Source of the DNA: Micromonospora sp. LH3U1
GTDB taxonomy: Bacteria; Actinomycetota; Actinomycetes; Mycobacteriales; Micromonosporaceae
Direction: 5' to 3'
Assembly: GCF_028475105.1 (NCBI RefSeq)
Contig: NZ_CP116936.1
Location: forward strand, 1,736,001 to 1,800,000
DNA length: 64,000 nt
This document shows, in pieces, positions 40,944 to 49,942 of the stretch (the first letter of the stretch is position 1; the number at the start of each line of letters is the position of its first letter). The position numbers and the translations under genes are program-made. The notes beneath the pieces were generated by a model, which was not told the DNA's origin, ran no database searches, and worked only from the letters and a program-made list of their open reading frames with translations.

Positions 40944-41726
40944 CTACAGGGGCACCGTGACCAGCGGGCTCGCCACACCGTTGGCATCCACCGACTGCAC
41001 CTGGAGCTGCTTGATGTCATCCACCAGGGCCGACGTCGACGCACTCAACTCAAGGCCCTGCGGTCGGTTGTTGGTGCCATAACCACTACTCGGCACCGAC
41101 CAGGTCGAGATGACCTCGGTGCTGGCGTTCTTCCGCACCACCACCAGCCGGCAGGTGCGTGGGCCGGGCAACTTCCGCAGGCTGAAATTGATGCGCGTGC
41201 CGTACTCCCGTTTCACCAGGAACATGGTGGTCTGCACACCGGTGGTCGGGTCGGTGGCCTCGACCTGGTCGCCCTCCTCCTCGGTGCCGCCGACGCCGGG
41301 GCCGCTCGGCGGGGCCGTCGGCCCGCTCGTCGCCGGGTCGAGCGGTGCGCTCGGCGTCGAATCGGCGAGCACCCCCGGCGCCGGATCGTTGCCGGTCACG
41401 CTGACGAAGCCGTACCCGGTCAGACCGCCGAGGACCACCACCGCGGCGGCGGTCGCGAGCATCTGACGAAACCGGGTACGCCGCCGGTCGGCCCGGACCG
41501 CACCCAGCGTCCGGTCCAGCAGCGCCGGGTCGGTCGCGGTCTGCTCCAGCGCCATCATCGTCTCGCCGTCGATGTCGGACAGCAGCCCGACAACCGGCAC
41601 CATCGTCTCCAACTCGGCCGCACACGCCCAACAGGTGGCGAGATGCTCCTCGAACCGCTCAGTGTCCTGCTCGTCGAGCACGCCGAGCGCGTACGCCGCG
41701 ACGTCCATGTGGTCCGGCCGGCTCAT
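40944..41726 (-). CDS. Zinc-finger anti-sigma factor (ZAS type)
   Basis: This 260-residue membrane protein has the ZAS motif at its N-terminus (His28, Cys32, Cys35 in FEEHLATCWACAAELE) that binds the cognate ECF sigma factor. A single transmembrane helix (LATAAAVVVLGGLTGYGFVSV, about 90-110) follows. The extracytoplasmic part has a Pro/Ser linker and a beta-rich domain (REYGTRINFSLRKLPGPRTCRLVVV). Its start overlaps the sigma stop (ATGA), so the two are translated together. It presumably holds the sigma factor inactive at the membrane until an external signal arrives; the signal is unknown. Confidence 0.92.
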   Translation of the reverse strand: MSRPDHMDVAAYALGVLDEQDTERFEEHLATCWACAAELETMVPVVGLLSDIDGETMMALEQTATDPALLDRTLGAVRADRRRTRFRQMLATAAAVVVLGGLTGYGFVSVTGNDPAPGVLADSTPSAPLDPATSGPTAPPSGPGVGGTEEEGDQVEATDPTTGVQTTMFLVKREYGTRINFSLRKLPGPRTCRLVVVRKNASTEVISTWSVPSSGYGTNNRPQGLELSASTSALVDDIKQLQVQSVDANGVASPLVTVPL

Positions 41727-42283
41727 TCTGTCACCCCCCGCTCCTGCAGAGCCGTGCGCAGCGCGCGCAGCGCGTAGTAGACCCTCGACTTGGCCGTGCC
41801 AAGCGGGAGCCCCAACTCCTCGGCGGCCTCCGGCACCGTCCGCCCTCGGAAGTACGTCGAAATCAGGATTTCCCGGTGCGACTGGCTGAGCGTACGCAGC
41901 GCGTCCGCCACCGTCATGGTGCGCAGCACCCGGTCGGTGCTGTCCGACTCGGCGAACGCGGTCAGATCCCGGTCGTACGTCTCCGGCGGCCGGGCCTCCT
42001 GGCTGCGGTGCTCGTCGATGGCGATCCGACGGGCCACCGTGACCAGCCACGGCCGCAACGAACCCTGCCCCTGTGTGCCCAGGCGGTGCGCGTTGCGCCA
42101 AGCCCGCAGCAGCGTTTCCTGGACGATGTCCTCCGCGCGCTGCCGGTCCCCCCCGGTAAGGCGCATGACGAACATCAGCAACGGACCGGCGTGCTCGGCA
42201 TAGAGCAACCGGATCAGCTGGTCGGAGTGGTTCGCCTCGGTTGACGTCGCCTGATGGCGCCCGGGCGCCGGTCGCGGCGTCAC
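41723..42283 (-). CDS. ECF RNA polymerase sigma factor
   Basis: This is a 186-residue sigma factor. Region 2 is LIRLLYAEHAGPLLMFVMRLTGGDRQRAEDIVQETLLRAWRN, and region 4 is ALRTLSQSHREILISTYFRGRTVPEAAEELGLPLGTAKSRVYYALRAL. The GTG at 42283 gives the best start; upstream in-frame sequence is low complexity and has no similarity. It is followed by a coupled ZAS anti-sigma gene, a classical cell-envelope stress pair. The target promoters are unknown. The upstream gap 42284-42539 probably holds its promoter. Confidence 0.92.
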   Translation of the reverse strand: MTPRPAPGRHQATSTEANHSDQLIRLLYAEHAGPLLMFVMRLTGGDRQRAEDIVQETLLRAWRNAHRLGTQGQGSLRPWLVTVARRIAIDEHRSQEARPPETYDRDLTAFAESDSTDRVLRTMTVADALRTLSQSHREILISTYFRGRTVPEAAEELGLPLGTAKSRVYYALRALRTALQERGVTE

Positions 42284-42539
42284 CGGACCATTCTGGCGAG
42301 ACGACGCGCGCGCGTCGACCCCCCGGGCAGACGAGGTCGGCCGTGACGAGGACCGCGCCGACAACCAGTCCGCGCGGACCGCGTCGCCATGCCAACCGGC
42401 CGCCACCGCATGCATGCAGACCTCCGGGTATCCGTTACCAACGCCAGCCCACGAGGTGGGCCGCCCGGTGGTACGCACCACCGCCCCGAACGGATCAACA
42501 AACGGCGAAAAAAGTTCCGCGCCGCTGCCCGGTGGACGG

Positions 42540-43397
42540 TCAGCGGCGTACCGAGAACAGGCCCGGCGGCGGGGGATCGGAGCCGGTGGCATCGGCATCC
42601 CGGACCACCTGCGCGCCGCTGGCGAAACGGTCCAGCTCGTCGCCGGCCACCACCCGGCCGGGGAACCAGTCGCCGGCTGCGCGCCGGCTCAGCTCGGGCA
42701 CCGGCGGTGTGACCCGACCGGCGACCAGCACCAGATTTCCGTACCGGCGGCCCCGCAGCACCGCCGCGTCCCCCACGAGACAAGCCTGCGGCAACACCGC
42801 GCGGACCGTGGCGACCTGCCCCCGGGCGTGCCGCAACGGCGGGCCGTCGGCCACATTCGCCAGATACCAGCCCTCGGGGCGGAGCACCCGGGCCACCTCG
42901 GCCACATACTCCAGCGACGTGAGGTGGGCCGGGGTGCGGGCGCCGGCGAACACGTCGGCGACCACAACGTCGTAGCTGGCGTCGCGGGTGGAGGCCAGCA
43001 CGGCCCGCGCGTCCTCCACACGGACCCGCAGCCGGGTGTCCGACGGCCACGGCAACGCTCGACGGACCAGTTCCACCAGAGCACCGTCCACCTCGGACAC
43101 CCGCTGGGTGGAACCGGGCCGGGTGGCGGACACGTACCGGGGCAGGGTCAGGGCGCCCCCGCCCAGGTGCAGCACCCGCAGCGGCTCGCCGGCCGGTGCG
43201 ATCAGGTCCACCGCGGCGGCCAGCCGCCGCACGTACTCGAACTCCAGGTGGGTGGGGTCGGTCAGGTCGACGTGCGACTGCGGCGCGCCGTCCAGCAGCA
43301 GCGTCCACGAACCGGCCCGGTCCGGGTCCGGAACGAGCTCGGCCTGCCCGGTGTCCACCTGCTCGACCACCCGGTCGCCCGCCCGTTTGCGTCCCAT
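42540..43397 (-). CDS. Spermidine-synthase-like class I methyltransferase-fold protein
   Basis: This 285-residue protein has the spermidine-synthase/SAM-methyltransferase fold. LRVLHLGGGALTLPRYV (motif I), SEVDGALVELVRRAL (acidic motif), RVEDARAVLAS and YDVVVADVFAGARTPAHLTSLEYVAEVARVLRPEGWYLANV are all recognisable. It lacks the fused membrane transporter domain found in some homologues and need not be a true aminopropyltransferase. It lies 18 bases after the NurA-like gene on the same strand and is probably the last gene of the herA-sbcDC operon. A link to DNA repair is not established. Confidence 0.85.
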   Translation of the reverse strand: MGRKRAGDRVVEQVDTGQAELVPDPDRAGSWTLLLDGAPQSHVDLTDPTHLEFEYVRRLAAAVDLIAPAGEPLRVLHLGGGALTLPRYVSATRPGSTQRVSEVDGALVELVRRALPWPSDTRLRVRVEDARAVLASTRDASYDVVVADVFAGARTPAHLTSLEYVAEVARVLRPEGWYLANVADGPPLRHARGQVATVRAVLPQACLVGDAAVLRGRRYGNLVLVAGRVTPPVPELSRRAAGDWFPGRVVAGDELDRFASGAQVVRDADATGSDPPPPGLFSVRR

Positions 43398-43415
43398 CGC
43401 AACCAGTATCCGCGT

Positions 43416-44375
43416 TCAGCGGGCCGCGCGGGCCGCAGCGGTCAACGCGCGGTGCAGCAGCCGGGAATCGCCCAACAGGGCACGCAGCCGGCGCTCCAGG
43501 CCGGCGATCGGGATCAGATTCTGTGGGGCCCGCGGATCCTTGTACGGGGTGGAGGCGAAGCGGGGCAGGGTGACCAGCGACAGGTCGGCCAGCTCGATCG
43601 CCGCCTCGACGGGCAGGTCGGCCGAGCACTCCACCCGGACGATGCCCGCCCACGGCGCGCCGATCGCCACCGGCAGCCGCAAATACCACGACCAGCCACC
43701 CCAGGCGGTGCCGAGCCGGAACACCGGCGAGCGCTCGCCCGACGCCAGACCGGTCACCACCGCGGTCAGCCGGGCATCGAGGTACTGGCTGTGCTGGGTC
43801 TTGATGTACCCGAGTGTGCGCGGCAACTGCCGGCGACTGCGCAACGGGCCGTCCACCACCAGCAGGTCATCGTCGACCCGAGCGGCGTCGGACACCGCCA
43901 CCTCCAGCGCAGTCAGCGGGCCCTGCACGGCGGCCGGCAGCTTCGCCAGCTCACCGGTGCCACCCACCCGGTGCACCGGGTAACGGATCTGGCCCGCCAC
44001 CACGTCCTGCGCCGACGGGCTCGCCGTGAACAGCCCCCGGGCAACCCTGGTCCCGGCCAGCTGCGCCGCACCCCGACCCAGGTCGCACCGCACCACCCCG
44101 GCCGCGTACGAGGCGGCCAACCCGGGGAACGACCCGCCGTCGGTCTCGGCCGTCCAGATGCTCGCGTCGATCCGGCGAACCCCGTCGACCATCAGCACCA
44201 CGTCGGGCGCCCGCACCCCCGGGCGTACGCCGATCGCCCGCCAGTCCACGGCGGGCAACTCCACGTCCGCGTCGACCTGCGCGCTGCTCGGCGAGGCCGG
44301 CCCGGAAGCGGACGCCTCGAACGACGCGCCGTACGCCGGATCCCACGAGTCGACGAAGAAAGCGGCGTCGCTCAC
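43416..44375 (-). CDS. NurA-like 5'-3' nuclease
   Basis: This 319-residue protein starts at the GTG at 44375. The pattern fits the NurA nuclease family. VVLMVDGVRRIDASIW carries the first catalytic Asp (Asp64), DDLLVVDGPLRS the second acidic strand (Asp175), and LGYIKTQHSQYLD (188-200) the later conserved G-x-K motif. NurA resects 5' strands at double-strand breaks with the HerA translocase. The assignment rests on these motifs and strongly on operon context with herA, sbcD and sbcC. The metal ligands should be checked by structure prediction. It is separated from sbcC by two direct repeat copies. Confidence 0.65.
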   Translation of the reverse strand: MSDAAFFVDSWDPAYGASFEASASGPASPSSAQVDADVELPAVDWRAIGVRPGVRAPDVVLMVDGVRRIDASIWTAETDGGSFPGLAASYAAGVVRCDLGRGAAQLAGTRVARGLFTASPSAQDVVAGQIRYPVHRVGGTGELAKLPAAVQGPLTALEVAVSDAARVDDDLLVVDGPLRSRRQLPRTLGYIKTQHSQYLDARLTAVVTGLASGERSPVFRLGTAWGGWSWYLRLPVAIGAPWAGIVRVECSADLPVEAAIELADLSLVTLPRFASTPYKDPRAPQNLIPIAGLERRLRALLGDSRLLHRALTAAARAAR

Positions 44376-44383
44376 CGAACTAG

Positions 44384-44437
44384 CCTTTCGTTCGCGACTG
44401 CGGGGCTCCGCTGCGCTGCACTCCTCGCGCTCACCGG
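44384..44437 (-). repeat. Dispersed 54-bp repeat, copy 1
   Basis: This element runs from CCTTTCGTTCGCGACTGCGG to GCGCTCACCGG on the plus strand (GTGAGCGCGAGGAG at its 5' side on the gene strand). It is nearly identical to copy 2, 59 bases away, and related to copy 3 at 48124. It sits just upstream of the NurA start codon. Confidence 0.85.
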
Positions 44438-44442
44438 GCCCG

Positions 44443-44496
44443 CCTTTCGTTCGCGACTGCGGGGCTCCGCTGCGCTGCACTCCTCGCGCTCACCGG
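44443..44496 (-). repeat. Dispersed 54-bp repeat, copy 2 (supplies the sbcC stop codon)
   Basis: This copy is a direct repeat of copy 1. On the coding strand its initial GGTGAGCGCG overlaps the end of sbcC so that the TGA at 44490-44492 is the sbcC stop. The orientation is the same as in copies 1 and 3. Confidence 0.85.
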
Positions 44497-46964
44497 CCCG
44501 TCCGCTCTACGCGCGCCGACCGGGCATCCTTGCGCACCTCGAAGCGGACCGGGATCCGCTCGGCCAACGCGGGCACGTGCGTGACCACGCCGACCATCCG
44601 GTCGCCCCGGGCGGCCAGGTTTTCCAGGGTCGCGGCCACCGTGTCCAGGGTGGCCGCGTCGAGTGTGCCGAAGCCCTCGTCCAGGACGATCGACTCCAGG
44701 CTCGCCGCCGTGGTCGACATCCCGGCCAACTGCTCGGAGAGCGCCAACGCCAGCGCCAGCGACGCCTGGAACGTCTCACCCCCGGAGAGGGTGCGGACGC
44801 CCCGGCGCAGCCCCGCGTCGTGGTGGTCGACCACGAAGAACTCGCCCTTGTCGTGTACCAGCTCGTACTGGCCGGAGGAGAGCTCCCGCAGGATCCCCGA
44901 CGCGCCGTCGACCAGCAGGTCCAATGCCTCGGCCAGCAACCACCGCTCGAAGTTGTTGGCCCGCAGGTGCCCCGCGAGCGCCCGCGCCACCTGCGCCTCC
45001 CGCTCGTGCCCGGCGCGCTGCTCGCGTAGCGTCCCGGCCTGCTCGCGGCGCTCCCGCAACCGCCGCCGGTCGGCGTCGGCCCGCTCCACCGCCACGGTCG
45101 CGGCGTGCACCGGGTCGTCACCGACCGGTACGTCGGCTACGGCGAACAAACCGGCGATGTCCCGCTGCACCGCGTCGGCCACCGACTCGGCCTCGGCAAC
45201 GGCGACGGCCCGTCCGGCCCGGTCGGCGCGCCGGCGGTCCGCCTCGGTGGTCGCCCAGCCGGTCAGCGCGGCCCACGCGGCGGCCACGTCGTCCCGATCG
45301 GTCGCGGGTGGGCCGAACCGGGCCAGCCCGTCGCGGGAGGTGTCGAAGGCCCGCCACGTCGCCCGCAGCCGCTCCTCGGCGGCGTCCACCCCGGCCCGGG
45401 CCTGGCGAACGGTCTCGCGGCCGGCCCGGACCGCGGTCGCCGCCTCCTCCAGCGCGCGCCGCAACCGGGCGTGCTCGGCCAACTCCCGGCGCAGCACGGC
45501 CGGCTCGGCCACGCCAGCGAGTTGCCCGTCCAGTTCGGTGAGTCGGGCTTCCAACTGCTCCTGCCGGGCCCGCGCCTGCACCAGCAGCCGCTCCAGGTCA
45601 CGCGCCGCCGCGTCCCGCTGCTGCACGGTCGCCTGCGCGGCCTTGGTCGCGGCCCGCGCCGCCTTGCCGGCCGCCGTGGCGGCGGCTACCGCCGAGTCGG
45701 CCGGCACCGCCGGCACCTCGGCCACCGGCTGCTCGCAGACCGGGCAGGCCGCGCCGGGGTGCAGGTGCACCCGCAGGCTGACCGCCAGGTCGGTGGCCTT
45801 CGCCTCCTCGTGTGCCCGGAAGGCCGCCTCCAGCTCAATGTCGGCGCGCTCGGCGTCCGCGCGGGCGGTGCCCAGCGCGACCACCGCGGCGGCGTGCTCG
45901 TCGTTCGCCGCGCTCACCGTCGCGCGGACCGTGTCGGCCTCGCCGGACAGCCGGTCCCGATCGTCGTACGCCCGCAGCAGCAGTCGCACCGCGCTCTCGT
46001 CGCCGGCGCCAGCCAGCTCGCCGCGCAGCTTCTCCTCCCGCTCCTCGGCCAGGGACACCCCGGCCGCCGCCGCCTCGGCCTCGGCCCGCGCCGCGGTGAT
46101 CGCTCGGGCCACCTCGGCCACCCCGCCCGGCGCGCGCACCCCGGTCAACACGGTCAGCTCGTCGTCGAGGGCCGTCAGCGCCGCCGCCGCCTCCCGCGCG
46201 GTGGCCCGGGCCTTCGCCAACTCCGGCACCGCGACGGTCACCGCGGCCGCCAGCTCGACCATCCGGTCGACCCGGGCGTCGGCCTCGGCCAGCGCCTCGT
46301 CGTCCACGCCGGTCAGCCCGGCGAGCAGCTGATCGACCGCGTCGAGTCGAGCGTCCGCCTGCGCGGCGCGCGCCGTCGCCCGCTTCTGCACGTCCTCGTA
46401 GACACCGAGCCCGAGCAGGTTGACCAGGATCTGCTGGCGCGTCGCCGGCTTGGCGTGCAGGAAGTCGGCGAACTGCCCCTGCGGCAGCACCACACAGCTG
46501 GTGAACTGCTCGTACGGCAGCCCCACCGCCTCCAGCACCGCCTGCTCCATCTCGGCGGGAGTGCCGGCCACCACCTCACCGAGGTCGTCCGGGCTCAATC
46601 CGGTGTCCAGTTTGGTCACGTCGAAGCCGGCCGGCATCAGCTGCAACCCGGCGTTCGCGGTCTTCACGTTGCCCCGGCCGTCCCGGCGTACCACCCGGGT
46701 GGCCACGTAGCGGGCCCCGCCGGACTCGAAGACCAACCGCACCCGGGCCTCGGTCGCCGACGGCGCGAGCGCGTTCGCCAACCCCCGGGCGCCACCCCAG
46801 CGGGGCACCATGCCGTAGAGGGCGAAGCAGATGGCGTCCAGCACGGTGGACTTGCCCGAACCAGTCGGACCGATCAGCGCGAAGAAGTCGGCGTCGGTGA
46901 AATCGACGGTGGTGTCGTCCCGGAAGACCGTGAACCCGGCCATGTCCAACCGTATGGGACGCAT
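44490..46964 (-). CDS. sbcC: DNA exonuclease subunit SbcC (Rad50-like)
   Basis: This 824-residue SMC-like ATPase is the partner of SbcD (Mre11) in double-strand-break end processing. It has an N-terminal Walker A in IGPTGSGKSTVLD (31-43) and long Ala/Arg/Glu-rich coiled-coil arms. A zinc hook CPVC (407-410) lies at the centre, with the signature LSGGETFQASLALALALSE and Walker B IVLDEGFGTLD near the C-terminus. It is somewhat shorter than E. coli SbcC but usual for actinobacteria. Its ATG overlaps the sbcD stop (ATGA), and its stop codon is formed by a dispersed repeat unit. Confidence 0.95.
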   Translation of the reverse strand: MRPIRLDMAGFTVFRDDTTVDFTDADFFALIGPTGSGKSTVLDAICFALYGMVPRWGGARGLANALAPSATEARVRLVFESGGARYVATRVVRRDGRGNVKTANAGLQLMPAGFDVTKLDTGLSPDDLGEVVAGTPAEMEQAVLEAVGLPYEQFTSCVVLPQGQFADFLHAKPATRQQILVNLLGLGVYEDVQKRATARAAQADARLDAVDQLLAGLTGVDDEALAEADARVDRMVELAAAVTVAVPELAKARATAREAAAALTALDDELTVLTGVRAPGGVAEVARAITAARAEAEAAAAGVSLAEEREEKLRGELAGAGDESAVRLLLRAYDDRDRLSGEADTVRATVSAANDEHAAAVVALGTARADAERADIELEAAFRAHEEAKATDLAVSLRVHLHPGAACPVCEQPVAEVPAVPADSAVAAATAAGKAARAATKAAQATVQQRDAAARDLERLLVQARARQEQLEARLTELDGQLAGVAEPAVLRRELAEHARLRRALEEAATAVRAGRETVRQARAGVDAAEERLRATWRAFDTSRDGLARFGPPATDRDDVAAAWAALTGWATTEADRRRADRAGRAVAVAEAESVADAVQRDIAGLFAVADVPVGDDPVHAATVAVERADADRRRLRERREQAGTLREQRAGHEREAQVARALAGHLRANNFERWLLAEALDLLVDGASGILRELSSGQYELVHDKGEFFVVDHHDAGLRRGVRTLSGGETFQASLALALALSEQLAGMSTTAASLESIVLDEGFGTLDAATLDTVAATLENLAARGDRMVGVVTHVPALAERIPVRFEVRKDARSARVERTGR

Positions 46965-48112
46965 CAGTGCTCGACCTCCTCGAAGAGCTCGTCGAAGAGC
47001 TCCCGGACGCCCTCGTCGGCATGGCCCCGGCTGTCCAGGTAGTCGGCGAACAACTCCCGGGGCGAACGCCCCGAGCGTTGCGCGATGCGGGCGCCGCTGC
47101 CCGCCGCGGCCAGCAACTCCGGGTCGATCCGGATCTCCAGCGCCCGGGGGAGCAGCTCCTGGATCTCCTCGCGCAGGCCGGCGCGGGGTTGCTCCCGCAC
47201 GTACACCCGCAGCCAGGCGTCCGGCGCCTCGATCTCGGCGAGCTGGGCCAGGGTGCCCCGCACCGTCCGCAGGGCGCTCGCCGCGGTCACCGGCACCTCA
47301 CGCACCCGGGCGGCGGTGCTGGCGGTCACCTCGACAAGCGTCACCGAGGGGACGTTTTCCTGCTCACCGAAGTCGACCGCCAGCGGGCTGCCGCTGTAGC
47401 GCACCGGGCAGGGGCCGATGACCCGCTGCGCCCGGTGCAGGTGGCCCAACGCCACATAGTGCGCGGTGGCCGGGAAGACGGTGGCCGGGACGGCGTAGCC
47501 CAGCACGGTGTGCGCGTCGCGCTCGCCGCCGCCGGTGGTCGCGCCGGTCACCGTCAGGTGCGCGGTGACCAGGTGCACCCGGTCCGGTTCGGTGAAACCC
47601 TCGGTCAGTCGTCCCAGCACCCGGCCCAGGTGGTCGGCGTACGTCTGGTTGGTTTCCGCGGCGGTCAGCTCGTACATCTCCAGCGCGCGCACCGCGTACC
47701 GCTGCGACAGGAACGGCAACGCGGCCAGCCGCCACCGCTCGCCTCCGGCGGTGGTGCCATCGATCACGTGCTCGTCCGGATTTTCCCGCACCCCTCCGCG
47801 CAACGTGATGCCGGCGGCATCAGCCCACGGCCGCAGCGCGTCCAGCGCGGGGCCGTTGTCGTGGTTGCCGCCGATCGCGACCACATCCGCGCCGGTGCGA
47901 CGCAGCGCGGTCAGCGCCCGGGTGACCAGGCGGGTCGCCTCCGAGGTGGGCGCGGCGGTGTCGTAGAGGTCGCCGGCGACGATCACCAGATCCGGCTCTT
48001 CGGCGCGGGCGATGTCGATCACCCCGGCCAGGACGGCCTTGTGCTCCTCGGCCCGGGACTGCCCCTTGAGCACCTTTCCCACGTGCCAGTCGGAGGTGTG
48101 CAGGATCTTCAT
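46964..48112 (-). CDS. sbcD: DNA exonuclease subunit SbcD (Mre11-like)
   Basis: This is a 382-residue calcineurin-like phosphoesterase. MKILHTSDWHVGK (Asp8, His10) and VIVAGDLYDTAAP contribute metal ligands, as do AIGGNHDN and VTAHLTVTG with the later His residues of HYVALGHLHRAQ. The C-terminal capping domain is typical of SbcD/Mre11. With SbcC it forms the nuclease that opens hairpins and trims protein-blocked ends. It overlaps sbcC by one base. The gap to upstream herA contains the third dispersed repeat. Confidence 0.95.
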   Translation of the reverse strand: MKILHTSDWHVGKVLKGQSRAEEHKAVLAGVIDIARAEEPDLVIVAGDLYDTAAPTSEATRLVTRALTALRRTGADVVAIGGNHDNGPALDALRPWADAAGITLRGGVRENPDEHVIDGTTAGGERWRLAALPFLSQRYAVRALEMYELTAAETNQTYADHLGRVLGRLTEGFTEPDRVHLVTAHLTVTGATTGGGERDAHTVLGYAVPATVFPATAHYVALGHLHRAQRVIGPCPVRYSGSPLAVDFGEQENVPSVTLVEVTASTAARVREVPVTAASALRTVRGTLAQLAEIEAPDAWLRVYVREQPRAGLREEIQELLPRALEIRIDPELLAAAGSGARIAQRSGRSPRELFADYLDSRGHADEGVRELFDELFEEVEH

Positions 48113-48123
48113 GGCTGTGCTCG

Positions 48124-48174
48124 CCTTCCGTTCGCGACTGCGGGGCTCGCAAGCTCACTCCTCGCGCTCACCTG
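48124..48174 (-). repeat. Dispersed repeat, copy 3 (variant)
   Basis: This 51-base variant has the same outer sequences (CCTTCCGTTCGCGACTGCGG and CTCCTCGCGCTCAC) but a different inner part (GCTCGCAAGCTCA). It lies between the herA stop and the sbcD start, in the same orientation as the other copies. Confidence 0.8.
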
Positions 48175-48187
48175 TGCCGGCCCCTAC

Positions 48188-49942
48188 CTAGAACGGGATG
48201 TCGTCGTCGGTGCTGCCGCCACCGGAGCCCACCACGGCGAACGGGTCGGCGGACTGGGTGATCGAGCGCAGCGTCTCCGATGGTGCCCGGCCCGCCTCGG
48301 AGACCCGGGTGGCCCAGGCCGGGAACGGGAACTCCAGACAGAGCGGCACCGGGATGTCCGGCTGGTTGACGAACATGGTGCCCGGCTTGGCCAGCAACGC
48401 CCGCTGTCGCTGCGCGGGCGGGAGGAAACCGTATTCCGGGCGGGAGGCCTCGGCCGGGTCGAGCCGACCGACCACCCGGATCGCCGAGTTGGTGACGATC
48501 CGCCGCTCCACCTCGCTCGCCGTCTGCTGCGCGCCGATCAGGATCACCCCGAGCGAGCGGCCCCGCTCGGCGATGTCCAGCAGGACCTCCTTGATCGGGG
48601 AGGAGCCCTCCCGCGGGGCGTACTTGTTGAGCTCGTCGAGGACGACGAAGAGCAACGGCTTGGCGGTGCCGGACTTCTCCTTGCGCTCGAACTCGCTCTT
48701 GAGCGTCACGCCGACCACGAACCGCTGGGCGCGGTCCGGAAGGTTGTGCAGGTCGACCACGGTGACCTGCGCGGACTCGCTGGTGTTGATCGAGTGCGGG
48801 CGGCGGGTGGCGAGGTCACCGCGGATCAGCCGGGCGAGGTCCTTCTTACTGCCGATCAACCGTCGCGCGAACGCGTTGACGGTGCCCAGACCGACCGCGC
48901 TGCCCGCCCAGTCGGAGCGGGTCTCGTCGTCGTTGAGCTGGTCGACGATGTGGTCGACGAGATCGCCGTAGGAGCCGAGCCGCACCCCGTCGATGCTCAC
49001 CCCGCCGTCGGCGGGCTGGGCGTAGCGGGCCAGGTGCGCGGCCACCGAGTGGACCACCATCGTGTACTGCTGGCGCTCGTCGTCGGCGTCGGCGAAGACG
49101 TACGGCAGCAGGCGGTCGGCGCAGAACTCGCTCAGCGTCCAGTAGAACGAATCCACCCCGGTGAGCCGGCTGCTCACATCCGGCGTGCCGGCCGCGTCAC
49201 CGACCCGGGGCGGCGCGTACACCCGGACGTCGGGGAAGGCGCCGGCGCTCAACCCGAGCTTCGCGTACGACGCGCGGGTGGGCTCGTCGAGGCGGGTGTT
49301 GGGGTGGTCCAGGAAGAGCAGATCCTCACCCTTGACGTTGAAGATCAGCGCCTTGGCGTTGACCGCGTCGCCACCCAGCACCCCGGAGCGGAAGACCGAG
49401 TAGAGCAGGAAGGTGGCGAAGCTGGTCTTGGTGGCCACCCCGGAGATGCCGGAGATGGAGACGTGTGCGCCCCGGCTGCCGTCGAGGAAGTCGGCGTTGA
49501 GGTAGACCGGCACGCCGTCGCGACCCATCCCCATCGGGATGCGCCGCTCCATCCGGTCGAAGTGCAGCGCGCGCGCCCGGGCGTCACCCTCGGCCCGGTG
49601 CACCACCGCACCCGGGGTCGGCGGCACGTAGAGCTCCGGATCGACCCGCGTCGTGGTGATCTCGGCCGCCTCCTGCACCTGCGCGGGCAGCGTGCCATCG
49701 GCGATGGCGAACACGTCGGAGTCGAACTGGGCGCCCTCGTGCCGAGCGCGGACCTGGGTGACCACCCCGGCGATCGTCACCGGCTCCCGATTGGGCAGCT
49801 CGCGCCGGGTGACCACCACGTCGTCGAGCTGGAGGTAGCTGCCGGGCGCCACGGCCGTCCAGAACTGCAACGGGGTGGCGTCGGCGGTGCCCAGCACCCG
49901 CCCGACCGCCTCGCCAGGACTGTCGAGGTCGGCGTCGGTCAT
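48188..49942 (-). CDS. herA: HerA-like bipolar DNA translocase / ATPase
   Basis: This 584-residue ATPase of the FtsK-HerA superfamily has an N-terminal HAS-barrel-like beta domain (about 12-150). It is followed by a RecA-like core. The P-loop region is GISGVATKTS (165-174), in which the usual GKS/T is preceded by Thr rather than Gly. Walker B is LLFVVLDELNKYAP, and RSLGVILIGAQQTASEVERRIVTNSAIRVVGRLD holds the sensor and arginine-finger region. HerA forms a hexamer that drives NurA and Mre11-Rad50 in DNA-end resection. It is the first gene of the operon herA-sbcD-sbcC-nurA. The C-terminal tail is acidic (GGGSTDDDIPF). Confidence 0.85.
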   Translation of the reverse strand: MTDADLDSPGEAVGRVLGTADATPLQFWTAVAPGSYLQLDDVVVTRRELPNREPVTIAGVVTQVRARHEGAQFDSDVFAIADGTLPAQVQEAAEITTTRVDPELYVPPTPGAVVHRAEGDARARALHFDRMERRIPMGMGRDGVPVYLNADFLDGSRGAHVSISGISGVATKTSFATFLLYSVFRSGVLGGDAVNAKALIFNVKGEDLLFLDHPNTRLDEPTRASYAKLGLSAGAFPDVRVYAPPRVGDAAGTPDVSSRLTGVDSFYWTLSEFCADRLLPYVFADADDERQQYTMVVHSVAAHLARYAQPADGGVSIDGVRLGSYGDLVDHIVDQLNDDETRSDWAGSAVGLGTVNAFARRLIGSKKDLARLIRGDLATRRPHSINTSESAQVTVVDLHNLPDRAQRFVVGVTLKSEFERKEKSGTAKPLLFVVLDELNKYAPREGSSPIKEVLLDIAERGRSLGVILIGAQQTASEVERRIVTNSAIRVVGRLDPAEASRPEYGFLPPAQRQRALLAKPGTMFVNQPDIPVPLCLEFPFPAWATRVSEAGRAPSETLRSITQSADPFAVVGSGGGSTDDDIPF

